Positions 52,498 through 60,652 of a stretch of 64,000 nucleotides of DNA are shown piece after piece. Made by a program: the position numbers and the translations under genes. The DNA comes from Clostridia bacterium (lineage in GTDB: Bacteria; Bacillota; Clostridia; Peptostreptococcales; Anaerovoracaceae), in NCBI GenBank assembly GCA_902363595.1, contig CABJAP010000004.1, positions 233,772 to 297,771 of the forward strand. The letters run 5' to 3'. Below the pieces are notes generated by a model that had not been told where the DNA came from, searched no databases, and saw only the letters and a program-made list of their open reading frames with translations. The first letter of the stretch is position 1, and each line of letters starts with the position of its first letter.

Positions 52498-52668
52498 ATG
52501 TATGCCTCCTCTTACTTAGTTAAATTATGTTAACCAGAAGCACTTTATTACTGCTCTACAAAAAATGTCAGAATTCGACAAAATATTATTGTAAACCATA
52601 ACCAAATGGATTATAATGGAAAAGTAGAACGGAAAGCAGGTATTTGCTTACAGGAGGGAGGAGCGTAC

Positions 52669-53550
52669 ATGCTTCTTGAACAATTTTTTGAGTATTTGAA
52701 GAGCGAAAAGAAGATGGCGAAAAATACGCTGGAAGCGTATCGGCGGGATGTTTTGGAGTTTTCTCGATTTGAGAATCAGCGCGGGATTACAGATCTCAGA
52801 CAAACGCCTGGTACAGAGGTGGTGGCGTATCTTCTAAAGCTGAAAAATGAAGGTAAGTCCGCAGCCACAGTTAATCGCAAATTGGCCTCCATACGGTCTC
52901 TTTACAATTACCTGCTGACCATAAAAGAGGTTGCGGTCAACCCCACCAGCGATATTAAATCGCCGAGAATCGAAAGAAAAACGATTGAATATCTTACAAT
53001 CGAAGAGATCGACCGCTTGCTGTCCCTTCCGGACCAAAGCGTTCGGGGGATTCGTGACAAAGCAATTCTGGAGTTGCTTTACGCCACCGGAATTCGGGTC
53101 AGCGAATTGATCGAAGCGGATGTGGAGGATATCAATCTGCGCATGGGATTCATCACCTGCGCCGGTGAACAGAGCAAAGCCAGAATCATTCCCATGGGGC
53201 GGCCGGCCAGAGCAGCGTTGGAAGAATATATATACGATGCCAGAAATACACTGCTTAAAGAACGAACTGAGGAAACCGCGCTTTTCGTCAACTATTACGG
53301 ACAGCGAATTACTCGCCAGGGACTGTGGAAAGTATTAAAGGAATACGGAAAGCAAGCCGGCCTTGAGCATAAGCTGACGCCCAACATTATAAGGAACTCT
53401 TTTGCGGTTCATATGATACAGAATGGAGCCGACCTGAAATCCTTGCAGGAGCTGCTGGGGCATGAGGATATATCGGCTACCCAAATCTATCTCACCGTTA
53501 CCAAAAATCGAATAAAAGACGTTTACGATAAAACCCATCCCAGAGCATGA
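52669..53550 (+). CDS. xerD: XerD-like tyrosine recombinase, altered catalytic histidine
   Basis: A 293-residue integrase-family recombinase. Chromosomal XerD resolves dimers with XerC at dif. The N-terminal SAM-like domain (LEQFFEYLKSEKKMAKNTLEAYRRD) and the catalytic domain are complete, ending with LLGHEDISATQIYL (His265, Tyr274) and the usual DVYDKTHPRA tail. The HxxR box is changed: TPNIIRNSF has Asn239 where XerD normally has His, with Arg242 kept. The ATG at 52669 follows GGAGGGAGGAG; the frame opens at 52606. The gene position next to spoIIM is that of the housekeeping xerD, so activity is expected despite the change. Confidence 0.9.
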   Translation: MLLEQFFEYLKSEKKMAKNTLEAYRRDVLEFSRFENQRGITDLRQTPGTEVVAYLLKLKNEGKSAATVNRKLASIRSLYNYLLTIKEVAVNPTSDIKSPRIERKTIEYLTIEEIDRLLSLPDQSVRGIRDKAILELLYATGIRVSELIEADVEDINLRMGFITCAGEQSKARIIPMGRPARAALEEYIYDARNTLLKERTEETALFVNYYGQRITRQGLWKVLKEYGKQAGLEHKLTPNIIRNSFAVHMIQNGADLKSLQELLGHEDISATQIYLTVTKNRIKDVYDKTHPRA

Positions 53551-53562
53551 GATGGGTTTTAT
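53530..53562 (+). terminator. Terminator overlapping the end of xerD
   Basis: AAAACCCATC (53530-53539) pairs with GATGGGTTTT (53551-53560). The left arm and loop encode the last residues of XerD, so the stop codon lies inside the hairpin loop region. A TTATTCATG/CATGAATAA inverted repeat follows directly. Confidence 0.75.
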
Positions 53563-53835
53563 TCATGAACATGAATAAACATAACAAACAAACCAATACA
53601 TACAATCCGAAAATTACAGCAAATTAGTTACTGAAAAACATTTAAGTGCAATAGAATAGTTTTTATAAAAATGGTAAAAATACTGCTAAACGCGTAAAGA
53701 AATCAGAAAAATCAATGGTTTCAAGTCGCTAACCCAGCAAAAACAACTGATTTTATAAAATTATTTAAAAAGATTTTTAGATGTTTTTGATAATATAGCA
53801 CTGCATACTAGTGATAGCAAGGGATGAAGCAGAAT
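53563..53835. other. AT-rich intergenic stretch, nothing recognised
   Basis: About 270 bases of AT-rich sequence between the xerD terminator and the promoter of the NlpC/P60 gene. No open frame and no strong hairpin beyond the palindrome at its left edge. Confidence 0.5.
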
Positions 53836-53864
53836 TTGACTTTTTGTATGTTCGATGGTATAGT
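53836..53864 (+). promoter_or_regulatory. Promoter of the NlpC/P60 gene
   Basis: TTGACT (53836-53841), 17-base spacer and TATAGT (53859-53864). The transcript leader would be only about 45 bases, too short for a c-di-AMP riboswitch of the kind often found before such genes. Confidence 0.65.
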
Positions 53865-53917
53865 AATACCCGTGTTATTCAATAAAAGCTGGGGAAAAAA
53901 CTTAGAGAGAGGCTTTT

Positions 53918-54706
53918 ATGAGTAAAAAAATGGTAACCTATGCGGTGACATTGGCAATGATGTTCAGCATCTTTTGCCTTCCGGCAGCAGTGCATGGAGC
54001 TGACGGCAAGGACCCGCAAGTGGCGAAAACGACCGGTGCGAAAGCGAAGGCAACAAGCGGCAGCACGATCAAACTGACCTGGGGAGCCGTGTCCGGCGCA
54101 GACGGATACGCGGTCTACAGGTACAACTCAAAAAAGAAACAGTATAAAGAGTTGACAACCACATCCCAGACCAGCTATACAGATAAAAAGCTGAAAGGGA
54201 ATACGACTTACCGCTATAAGGTGAGAGCATACGCTGAAGTAAACGGCGTGACATATTACGGAGATTATTCCGCAGCTACAAAAACAAAGACGAAAAAGAG
54301 CGATCCTCAAAAAGTGGTCGCAAAAGCAAAGGCCAAAATAGGCGCTCGCTATCGATCTGGCGGGTCAGGACCAAAATCCTTCGACTGCAGCGGATTCGTA
54401 TACTGGGTATATAAAAACGCGGATGTAGACGCAAAGAAAAAAGTAAAACGGACTTCTTCTGCCGGGTTGTATTCTTCTCTTAAAAAGCATAAAGTGGGCT
54501 CTTCCATAAAGAGCATCAAAAAGGCGAAAGCCGGAGATATTATTCTTTTTAAGAGGGGCGGACGTTATAGCCATGCGGCTATATACGCCGGAAGCGGAAA
54601 GATTATCCATGCTGCTAACGCAAGAAAGGGAGTATGCGCCCAGAGCGTGAAGCAACTGAATAATTCAGGCACGAGAGTCGCCGCGATTATTCGGGTCGTA
54701 GAATAA
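53918..54706 (+). CDS. Secreted NlpC/P60 peptidase with fibronectin III domain
   Basis: A 262-residue exported protein. A signal peptide covers about residues 1-27 (basic start, hydrophobic core, cleavage near VHGADG). A fibronectin type III domain spans about 38-125 (IKLTWGAVSGADGYAVYRY to TTYRYKVRAYAEV). The NlpC/P60 domain follows with the catalytic Cys157 in FDCSGF, His219 in YSHAAIY and His231 in IIHAAN. It likely cuts peptidoglycan stem peptides outside the cell. It is monocistronic, with its own promoter and terminator. The very lysine-rich composition suggests wall association. Confidence 0.93.
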   Translation: MSKKMVTYAVTLAMMFSIFCLPAAVHGADGKDPQVAKTTGAKAKATSGSTIKLTWGAVSGADGYAVYRYNSKKKQYKELTTTSQTSYTDKKLKGNTTYRYKVRAYAEVNGVTYYGDYSAATKTKTKKSDPQKVVAKAKAKIGARYRSGGSGPKSFDCSGFVYWVYKNADVDAKKKVKRTSSAGLYSSLKKHKVGSSIKSIKKAKAGDIILFKRGGRYSHAAIYAGSGKIIHAANARKGVCAQSVKQLNNSGTRVAAIIRVVE

Positions 54707-54723
54707 GCCACAAAAACGCAAAT

Positions 54724-54766
54724 AAAGGAGCTGTCGCATTATAAAACGCGATCAGCTCCTTTTTTC
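54724..54766 (+). terminator. Terminator after the NlpC/P60 gene
   Basis: AAAGGAGCTG (54724-54733) pairs with CAGCTCCTTT (54753-54762), followed by further T. The convergent amidohydrolase ends just beyond. Confidence 0.85.
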
Positions 54767-54791
54767 ATGCAGCAGCCCGCCGCCGGGCCGG

Positions 54792-56348
54792 TTATTTTTC
54801 AAAGACCACCCGGCCTTCCGAAATCGTTCCTTTAACCTGAATCTCATCAATGCGGTCGGAAACCTCATATGGGTCCTCGCTCAATACGGTAAAGTCCGCA
54901 TAATAACCTTCTTTGATCGTACCTCTTTCGTCTTCTTCAAAGGCAGCATAGGCCGCATTATACGTGTAAGCCTTCAACGCTTCCGTCACGCTCATCCGCC
55001 TGGTATCAAAACGGGCATTTACAAGCCCCTGAATTCCAGTCAGAGGATTCAAGCTGTTTACTGGTGAATCAGAGCCTCCGGCTACGATGATCCCCTGATC
55101 GCTGATATATTTGTAGGGCTCCATACGACGGCTCCTCTCCTCCCCGAACCACTGCTCGATTGGTCCGCCGGGGGAGCCATAGAGATAGGTGTATTCCGGC
55201 TGCTGGCTGACGACAATACCCAGCTCGGCTGCCATCTTGATATGGGCTTCTCTCGGAAGGGTAAAATGCTCCACTCTCAGGCGGAGATTTTTCTGCCCCT
55301 GCTCAGCAATTACCCGCCGGTATGCATCCATTACCTGATCGATGGCCCGCTCTCCCATGGCATGAAAGGCGATCTGCTTGTTATCGGCATAAGCTTTTGC
55401 TGTCAGCTCATAGACCTCGCTATCCTTCCGATAAAGATCGCCGCGAACCTCCGGCCTGCAGGTATAGGGCTCGTCCAGAGCCATGGTGTAATCCAAATCA
55501 GCGCCATCCAGGGTCAGACACCCGCCATGTCTGGGCAGATTGTATTTCTTGGATTTTTCATAATCCCACATCTGGGGATAAAGCACGCAGTGGAGAGGCA
55601 GATCACCCTTATCTAACCGTTTGAGCCACAAATCCAGATCAATATCACCTGTGACAAACTGCCCTTCCAGACAATGGGCAGTGGTAATTCCATTTTCAAC
55701 ACACATTTGAGCGAACTGTGTAATATAGCTGTCGTACTTTTCCTCAGAAATGCCGGCGATCAGCTCGCCAAGGGTATAAAAATTAACCTCGTCTTCCGCC
55801 AGATAGCCGTTGAATTCTCCACTTTCATCCATGGTCAGGCCGTAAGTGCTTCCGTGGTAATCGACTGCTTCATAGGCCGCAGTATTGATTGCGGATGTAT
55901 GCAGCGTAATGCTGATTACCATGACCTTCTTGCCGTGGGAAACTGCATCCAACTCCTTCCTTGTGGGGAACCGGTTTTCTTCAATTTGAGCTACAATGAA
56001 AAAGGGTGCGAATACCAGGTCGTCCTCGGTAGTTTTGCAGCGTTCATCGATCAGATTTAAAACTTCTTCAATGGTTACAGCGTTGATCAGGTTGACGCCT
56101 CCCATCATAATCGCGGTCTGCCCTGCGTGGACATGGGAATCGATCAGGCCGGGAATAATGATATTATCGCCAAAGTCCTTCCTTTCGCAGCCTTCCGGGA
56201 TGGGGCCGTCGCCGACCTTCGCAATTTTTTTATCCTTGACGGCAACCCAGTCTGCCGCAGGATGGTCTTCGTCCAGCGTGTAGATCGCTTTTCCTGTCAA
56301 AATGTAGTCATAATTCATATTGGCATTCAAAGACAGATTTTCCTTCAT
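54792..56348 (-). CDS. YtcJ-like amidohydrolase
   Basis: A 518-residue metal-dependent amidohydrolase of the type 3 (YtcJ) family. Typical segments are GKAIYTLDEDHPAADWVAVKDKKI, PGLIDSHVHAGQ (metal His pair), FHAMGERAIDQVMDAY, RVEHFTL, and SDSPVNSLNPLTGIQ toward the C-terminus (metal Asp). The family acts on amide or related bonds of small molecules with poorly known substrates. The ATG at 56348 has AGGAGG upstream; the frame also opens at 56357 with GTG. It is divergent from the glycyl-radical cluster and shares a 405-base control region with it, so its product may feed the same pathway; that link is inference. Confidence 0.88.
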   Translation of the reverse strand: MKENLSLNANMNYDYILTGKAIYTLDEDHPAADWVAVKDKKIAKVGDGPIPEGCERKDFGDNIIIPGLIDSHVHAGQTAIMMGGVNLINAVTIEEVLNLIDERCKTTEDDLVFAPFFIVAQIEENRFPTRKELDAVSHGKKVMVISITLHTSAINTAAYEAVDYHGSTYGLTMDESGEFNGYLAEDEVNFYTLGELIAGISEEKYDSYITQFAQMCVENGITTAHCLEGQFVTGDIDLDLWLKRLDKGDLPLHCVLYPQMWDYEKSKKYNLPRHGGCLTLDGADLDYTMALDEPYTCRPEVRGDLYRKDSEVYELTAKAYADNKQIAFHAMGERAIDQVMDAYRRVIAEQGQKNLRLRVEHFTLPREAHIKMAAELGIVVSQQPEYTYLYGSPGGPIEQWFGEERSRRMEPYKYISDQGIIVAGGSDSPVNSLNPLTGIQGLVNARFDTRRMSVTEALKAYTYNAAYAAFEEDERGTIKEGYYADFTVLSEDPYEVSDRIDEIQVKGTISEGRVVFEK

Positions 56349-56753
56349 GAGAAACACCTCCTAATAAACAATGAAAAAACGTAAGTGCCATAATCTATTA
56401 GAAAGCAAGATTCGTTCCAATCAAATTCGAGTGAAAAAGAACGAATTTTCAGCAAAAACAGGGACTGAAAATTAAATGAAATTTTCATATGAATAGACCG
56501 TAATTTTAAAAACAAAGAAAACCACTCATATTCCAAGGTTTCTACCAACGTTTTATTACTATTTAAATATAAATAGTAAATTTGAAAATGAATAAAATGA
56601 TTGTTCCATAACCTGTATGCGGCGGTACGCCTCAGGGATAGTCAAAACCGGGTGAAATATCCTTGAGGATAATTATCACAAATTCAATCTTGTTTTACAA
56701 TAATCGTAGTAAACATTTTTAGCTGACGGTTTTAACAGGAAAGAGGTGATCAG
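56349..56753. promoter_or_regulatory. Divergent control region with two palindromes
   Basis: No gene. TTACTATTTA-AATA-TAAATAGTAA (56556-56579) is a perfect 10-bp-arm palindrome, operator-like. CCTCAGGGATA (56630-56640) pairs with TATCCTTGAGG (56658-56668) in an 11-bp stem with one G-U pair and a 17-base loop. A weak promoter candidate (TTATCA, 17 bases, TACAAT) lies at about 56674-56702. The region separates the amidohydrolase from the glycyl-radical cluster and probably controls both. Confidence 0.6.
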
Positions 56754-56978
56754 ATGTTACCAGTTGAACAACTGCCAATCGACATTAAAGGGATTGACCC
56801 GGAAATGCGCAAAGCGCTGGAGGAAAGAATCGTTGATTTCGAAAAAAATCACGAACCTCAAACATCAAAGGGAGGAGCCGGCTATGTGCCGAAGATCAGG
56901 AAGGGAGATTACATCTTTGCAGGAGTCATTAATGGAGCGATTCTGCTCTATTACATCATTGCCGTTTTAATGGCATAG
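56754..56978 (+). CDS. Small single-span membrane protein
   Basis: A 74-residue protein I do not recognise. The first 50 residues are charged (EQLPIDIKGIDPEMRKALEERIVDFEKN) and the last 20 form one hydrophobic helix (FAGVINGAILLYYIIAVLMA), so it should be anchored with the N-terminus outside the bilayer core. GAGGTG lies before the ATG. The coding frame is supported by its position, 14 bases upstream of the NCS1 transporter, and by normal codon use. Small helix-anchored partners accompany some other secondary transporters, so an accessory subunit is possible; an unrelated frame over the same bases is a shadow. Confidence 0.7.
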   Translation: MLPVEQLPIDIKGIDPEMRKALEERIVDFEKNHEPQTSKGGAGYVPKIRKGDYIFAGVINGAILLYYIIAVLMA

Positions 56979-56992
56979 AGAAAGGAGAAAAC

Positions 56993-58444
56993 ATGGCGAA
57001 CAATAATAATGTTACAGAAGCTGTATATACATCTCTGCTGCCGGCAGACAAATCCGAGAGATGTTATGGCATGTGGGATCTGATCGCTGTTCAGATTTGT
57101 TTTGGCATCGCAGCGTGGTTCTTCCTCTGCGGAAGTCAGGCCGGAATGCTCTTAACCGCTAAGGAAGCGATTCCAACAATTTTAGCAGGAAACTGCGTCG
57201 GTATTTTTATGATTTCATTTCTATCAATCAGTCCATCCAGATACGGTGTTGAACAGCTCACTGCCACCGCTGGTATATTTGGACAAAAAGGTTCAATTCT
57301 CATGACCTTTTTCTTTTTGATCGCATGTTATCCGGCGCTGGCCCTGGCAACTTTAATGTTTGGGCAAAGTGCGATTAAATTTGTAGCGGTTCTGACAGGA
57401 CCAGGTTTTTTTGCCACGGAAGGAGCGGCTGTTACCATATTTGCTCTGATTGCTTTGGTGGGCGGTACGTTTATTGCCTGGCTGGGGCCCAATGCCCTCA
57501 GGTGGTTCACAAGGCTTTCGGCCATCTTCATGGCACTGATCCTGGCGGGATTGATTATTTATCTCTTTGCCTACCATGGAATAGATTCCGTTATCCACGC
57601 AAAACCGGCGGAGCCTTATACGGATGCAGATATGGGAGCCGGCATGGGCATAAAGTGGAGCAGGGCCACGGCTCTTGAAGCAAATCTGGGCCTGGGCATG
57701 TCCTGGGGATTCTTCTTCGGCGGATGGACCAGGCTGGCCAAAACCGAGAGCAACGGTTACCACGGATGCATGTGGGGCTGGGGCGTTCTCGCGGCAGTGG
57801 CAGGATTATTCGCCGCTTTCGCCGCCCTTGCCATCGGAAAATATGACCCGACCATCTGGTTCGTACAGGTCAGCAAAGACACGGGTCTGGGATTCCTGGC
57901 TGCCGTAGGTCTGGTGCTCTTTGCCATCGCCAATATCACTTCGGTAGCTACGCTGGTTTATCCGGAGGCCATCGCCGTCAAAAGCAGGATGCCCAGGTTC
58001 GGCTGGATTCCGGCTCTGCTGATTTCTGTGGTGCCGGTATTGTTTATGCTCAATAACGCGGTCTATTACATGGTCAGCAACGTCTACGCCTTTATCGGCC
58101 TGGTAACCGGAATCTATGCGTCCATCGTTGTATTTGATTTCCTCTTTATCAGCAAAGGCCGGTTCCGGATCAGAGAATTCTTCAGTGTCAACAAAGGCTA
58201 TCAATATGCCAAGGGCTGGAACCCGGCGGCTCTGATCGCAGTGGGCGCAGGTTTCGCTACATATCTGCTGATTCTCAACCCGCTCACTTGGACCAGTCTG
58301 ACGGGAATCTTCCCTTATACGACTGCCATCGTGCCAACCTTCTTCCTTACAGGAATCGTTTATACGGTTTTGATGAAGACTTGGATTATGAAAAAGTATA
58401 AGATTCCCTTTGTCAATGACAACGAAATTGAAACCAATCGCTAA
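56993..58444 (+). CDS. NCS1-family (purine-cytosine permease-like) transporter
   Basis: A 483-residue membrane protein with about 12 hydrophobic helices. The WDLIAVQICFGIAAWFFLCGSQAG start and SPSRYGVEQLTATAGIFGQKGS loop match the nucleobase:cation symporter-1 family, whose members import cytosine, purines, hydantoins, allantoin or vitamins by cation symport. No cytosine deaminase or hydantoinase-type gene is adjacent except the divergent amidohydrolase. Its place ahead of the glycyl radical activase and enzyme suggests it imports their substrate. AAAGGAG precedes the ATG. Confidence 0.85.
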   Translation: MANNNNVTEAVYTSLLPADKSERCYGMWDLIAVQICFGIAAWFFLCGSQAGMLLTAKEAIPTILAGNCVGIFMISFLSISPSRYGVEQLTATAGIFGQKGSILMTFFFLIACYPALALATLMFGQSAIKFVAVLTGPGFFATEGAAVTIFALIALVGGTFIAWLGPNALRWFTRLSAIFMALILAGLIIYLFAYHGIDSVIHAKPAEPYTDADMGAGMGIKWSRATALEANLGLGMSWGFFFGGWTRLAKTESNGYHGCMWGWGVLAAVAGLFAAFAALAIGKYDPTIWFVQVSKDTGLGFLAAVGLVLFAIANITSVATLVYPEAIAVKSRMPRFGWIPALLISVVPVLFMLNNAVYYMVSNVYAFIGLVTGIYASIVVFDFLFISKGRFRIREFFSVNKGYQYAKGWNPAALIAVGAGFATYLLILNPLTWTSLTGIFPYTTAIVPTFFLTGIVYTVLMKTWIMKKYKIPFVNDNEIETNR

Positions 58445-58453
58445 TGCAAACCC

Positions 58454-58486
58454 AAAGGGGCTGTCGCCGAGCGCAACAGTCCCTTT
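58454..58486 (+). terminator. Intraoperonic terminator-like hairpin
   Basis: AAAGGGGCTGT (58454-58464) pairs with ACAGTCCCTTT (58476-58486), one G-U pair, followed by CTC rather than a T run. It may lower expression of the activase relative to the transporter. Confidence 0.5.
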
Positions 58487-58508
58487 CTCAAGTAGAAACA
58501 GGAAAAAC

Positions 58509-59405
58509 ATGACTGGAACAATATTTGATATTCAAAAATATTCATTGCATGACGGGCCGGGGATTCGTACCCTGGTTTTTATGAAGGGATGTCCGATGCG
58601 CTGCAGGTGGTGCAGCAACCCCGAATCGCAAAAGACGGGCGTGCAGGTCGGCTATACACAAAAAAACTGTATTCGCTGCGGAAAATGCGCGGCTGTCTGT
58701 CCGGACCGGGCCATCCAAGGGCCAGACTATGGGATTATCCGGGAGCGCTGCACCGGCTGCAGCAAGTGTGCGGCCGTGTGCCCGGTGCAGGCCAAAAAGA
58801 TGATCGGATCTCAAGTCACTGTGGAGGAGCTGATGGAAATCATCGCGGAAGACCGTTTGTTCTATCGGAATTCCGGCGGCGGAGCAACCATCGGCGGCGG
58901 CGAGCCCGCGCTCCAAAGCGCCTTTGTGAATCAGCTTTTAAAAAGATGCAGACAAGAATCCATTTCAACCTGCATTGAAACCTGCGCGTATGCGGAGGCG
59001 GAGCAGTTCGAGGAAACCATTGAATATGCGGATTTGGTTTTATTCGATTTAAAGCATATGAATTCAGCCAAGCATAAAAGTCTGACTGGCGCGGGCAATG
59101 AAAAAATTCTTAGAAACGCCTACCGGCTGAAAAAAGACCAGCCGGTGATTTTCAGAGTGCCGCTGATACCGGGCTTAAACGATAGTTTCAAAAACTTAGA
59201 AGAAACGGTTTTGTTCGCGGCCCAATTTGAGAACGCGCAGCGGGTGGAACTGCTGCCGTATCACAGCTTGGGGGAGAGCAAATACCAGTGGATCGGCGAG
59301 GACTATGAGCTGAGCGGCCTGCAGACCTATTCGGAGGAGCAAAAGCAGGAATTAAGCAGATGGATCGCGGACCAAAACTACCCCATTGAGATTAAACTTG
59401 TTTAA
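58509..59405 (+). CDS. Glycyl radical enzyme activating protein
   Basis: A 298-residue radical SAM activase of the PflA-like family. It uses SAM and a 4Fe-4S cluster to place the glycyl radical on its partner. The SAM-cluster motif is CPMRCRWC (Cys28, Cys32, Cys35). Two ferredoxin-type clusters follow: Cys54, 57, 60, 64 and Cys81, 84, 87, 91, as in activases of the glycerol dehydratase/CutC branch. SGGGATIGGGEPALQ provides SAM contacts. The ATG at 58509 agrees with the family start (TGTIFDIQKYSLHDGPGIRT); its ribosome binding site is weak. The partner is surely the glycyl radical enzyme at 60653. Confidence 0.93.
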   Translation: MTGTIFDIQKYSLHDGPGIRTLVFMKGCPMRCRWCSNPESQKTGVQVGYTQKNCIRCGKCAAVCPDRAIQGPDYGIIRERCTGCSKCAAVCPVQAKKMIGSQVTVEELMEIIAEDRLFYRNSGGGATIGGGEPALQSAFVNQLLKRCRQESISTCIETCAYAEAEQFEETIEYADLVLFDLKHMNSAKHKSLTGAGNEKILRNAYRLKKDQPVIFRVPLIPGLNDSFKNLEETVLFAAQFENAQRVELLPYHSLGESKYQWIGEDYELSGLQTYSEEQKQELSRWIADQNYPIEIKLV

Positions 59406-59421
59406 AGGGGAGGTGATCAAT

Positions 59422-60522
59422 ATGGAAACCTTTTTGGACAACAGAGAACTTTTGTATCTGAATCAGATATTGGCGGAGCTTCACGATGACGATGATTACG
59501 AGAAGGCATTCAACAACTTTCTGGCAAAACTCAAAGAGCTGATTATCTTTGAAAAGGGCGATATCTATTTTTATAAAAAGAAGGATGATCAAATCATCTT
59601 TGAGGACTTTATCTTTGTGGACTGGGGAGAAAAGGATCTGAAAAGCTATCTCGACCAGTACTGCGGAATCGATGATGTGCTGCCTATTGTTTCAAACGAC
59701 TATCCGATCATGTTCCGCAGCTCCGATGTCTTTATCTTTGATGAGCGGAAAAAAACCAGATATTATAACGAACTGCTCCGCCCTGCGGGGATGAACCATT
59801 CCATTGAGGGGAACCTTTATATCGGGGAAAATGGATATGTGGGCGGCATCGGAATCCACCGCCCTGAAAAGTACAAGGACTTTTCCAACAAAGACCTGGA
59901 GATCCTTAAAATGGCCAGGCCCCATCTGGCCAACATTGCCAAGCGATTTCAGAACACCAGAGAGCAGATCAACCACTACTTATTGGAATTGCCCCTTTTG
60001 TCCAACATCCAGGGAATGGGTATCTGTATCTGGAACTATGATTTGAAGCTGCTGGACTGCAATCTGGAGGAAAATCAAACCATCCAATATCAGCACATCG
60101 GGGAATTGATGCGCACCCTGATCACCCTGTGCAAAAGCATAAAAAGCAAGCTGGCTTCCGACGGCGGGCTGATGCCCAAAGGGGACGACATTCGGGCCAG
60201 GAGCAGGATCGTTATCGGAAAAGCCACCTATTTTGCAGAAGTAGTCTTTGTGACAGGTAAGTTGGCCATGGACAGTAAATTTATCGCAACCGTCTATGAC
60301 TATTCCAGCCTGTTTGAAAACATTCTGGTGGAAGTGAAAGACCGCTACGGCCTGACGGATCGGGAATATGAGGTGATGCAGTGCATGTTTAAAGGGATGA
60401 ACAATCTGGAAATCAGCAAAAAACTTTTCATCAGCGTGCCCACGGTAAAAAAGCATTTGACCAACATCTACAATAAAATGGACATCGAAGGAAAGCATCA
60501 GATCCTGGGGACGATTTTATAA
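59422..60522 (+). CDS. LuxR-type transcriptional regulator
   Basis: A 366-residue protein with a C-terminal LuxR/FixJ helix-turn-helix in the last 60 residues (YGLTDREYEVMQCMFKGMNNLEISKKLFISVPTVKKHLTNIYNKM). The N-terminal 200 residues could form a GAF-like sensor, but I cannot assign it with certainty. The start at 59422 has GGGGAGGTG upstream; the frame opens at 59386. It lies between the activase and the enzyme and is closed by a terminator, so it most likely senses the substrate and activates the cluster. Confidence 0.88.
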   Translation: METFLDNRELLYLNQILAELHDDDDYEKAFNNFLAKLKELIIFEKGDIYFYKKKDDQIIFEDFIFVDWGEKDLKSYLDQYCGIDDVLPIVSNDYPIMFRSSDVFIFDERKKTRYYNELLRPAGMNHSIEGNLYIGENGYVGGIGIHRPEKYKDFSNKDLEILKMARPHLANIAKRFQNTREQINHYLLELPLLSNIQGMGICIWNYDLKLLDCNLEENQTIQYQHIGELMRTLITLCKSIKSKLASDGGLMPKGDDIRARSRIVIGKATYFAEVVFVTGKLAMDSKFIATVYDYSSLFENILVEVKDRYGLTDREYEVMQCMFKGMNNLEISKKLFISVPTVKKHLTNIYNKMDIEGKHQILGTIL

Positions 60523-60544
60523 GGTATACGCAGGTATACATAAC

Positions 60545-60567
60545 CGGCCGGCCGGCGGCCGCTTTTT
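60545..60567 (+). terminator. Terminator after the LuxR-type gene
   Basis: CGGCCG (60545-60550), loop GCCGG, CGGCCG (60556-60561), then C and TTTTT (60563-60567). Confidence 0.8.
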
Positions 60568-60591
60568 ATCCTGGCGGCGAATATACAAATT

Positions 60592-60630
60592 TTCGAGAAC
60601 CGGTAAAATGGTTATATACATAACGTTACC
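60592..60630 (+). promoter_or_regulatory. Promoter and dyad before the glycyl radical enzyme gene
   Basis: TTCGAG (60592-60597), 17-base spacer and TATACA (60615-60620). Around the -10 box GTTAT-N4-ATAAC (60611-60624) is nested within GGTAA (60602-60606) and TTACC (60626-60630). The weak -35 and the dyad suit activation by the neighbouring LuxR-type regulator. Confidence 0.55.
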
Positions 60631-60652
60631 ACTGAAATGAAAGGAGAAACCA

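Noticed and set aside
53560..53917. c-di-AMP riboswitch before the NlpC/P60 gene
   Set aside because: The mapped promoter leaves only about 45 bases of leader, too short for that riboswitch.
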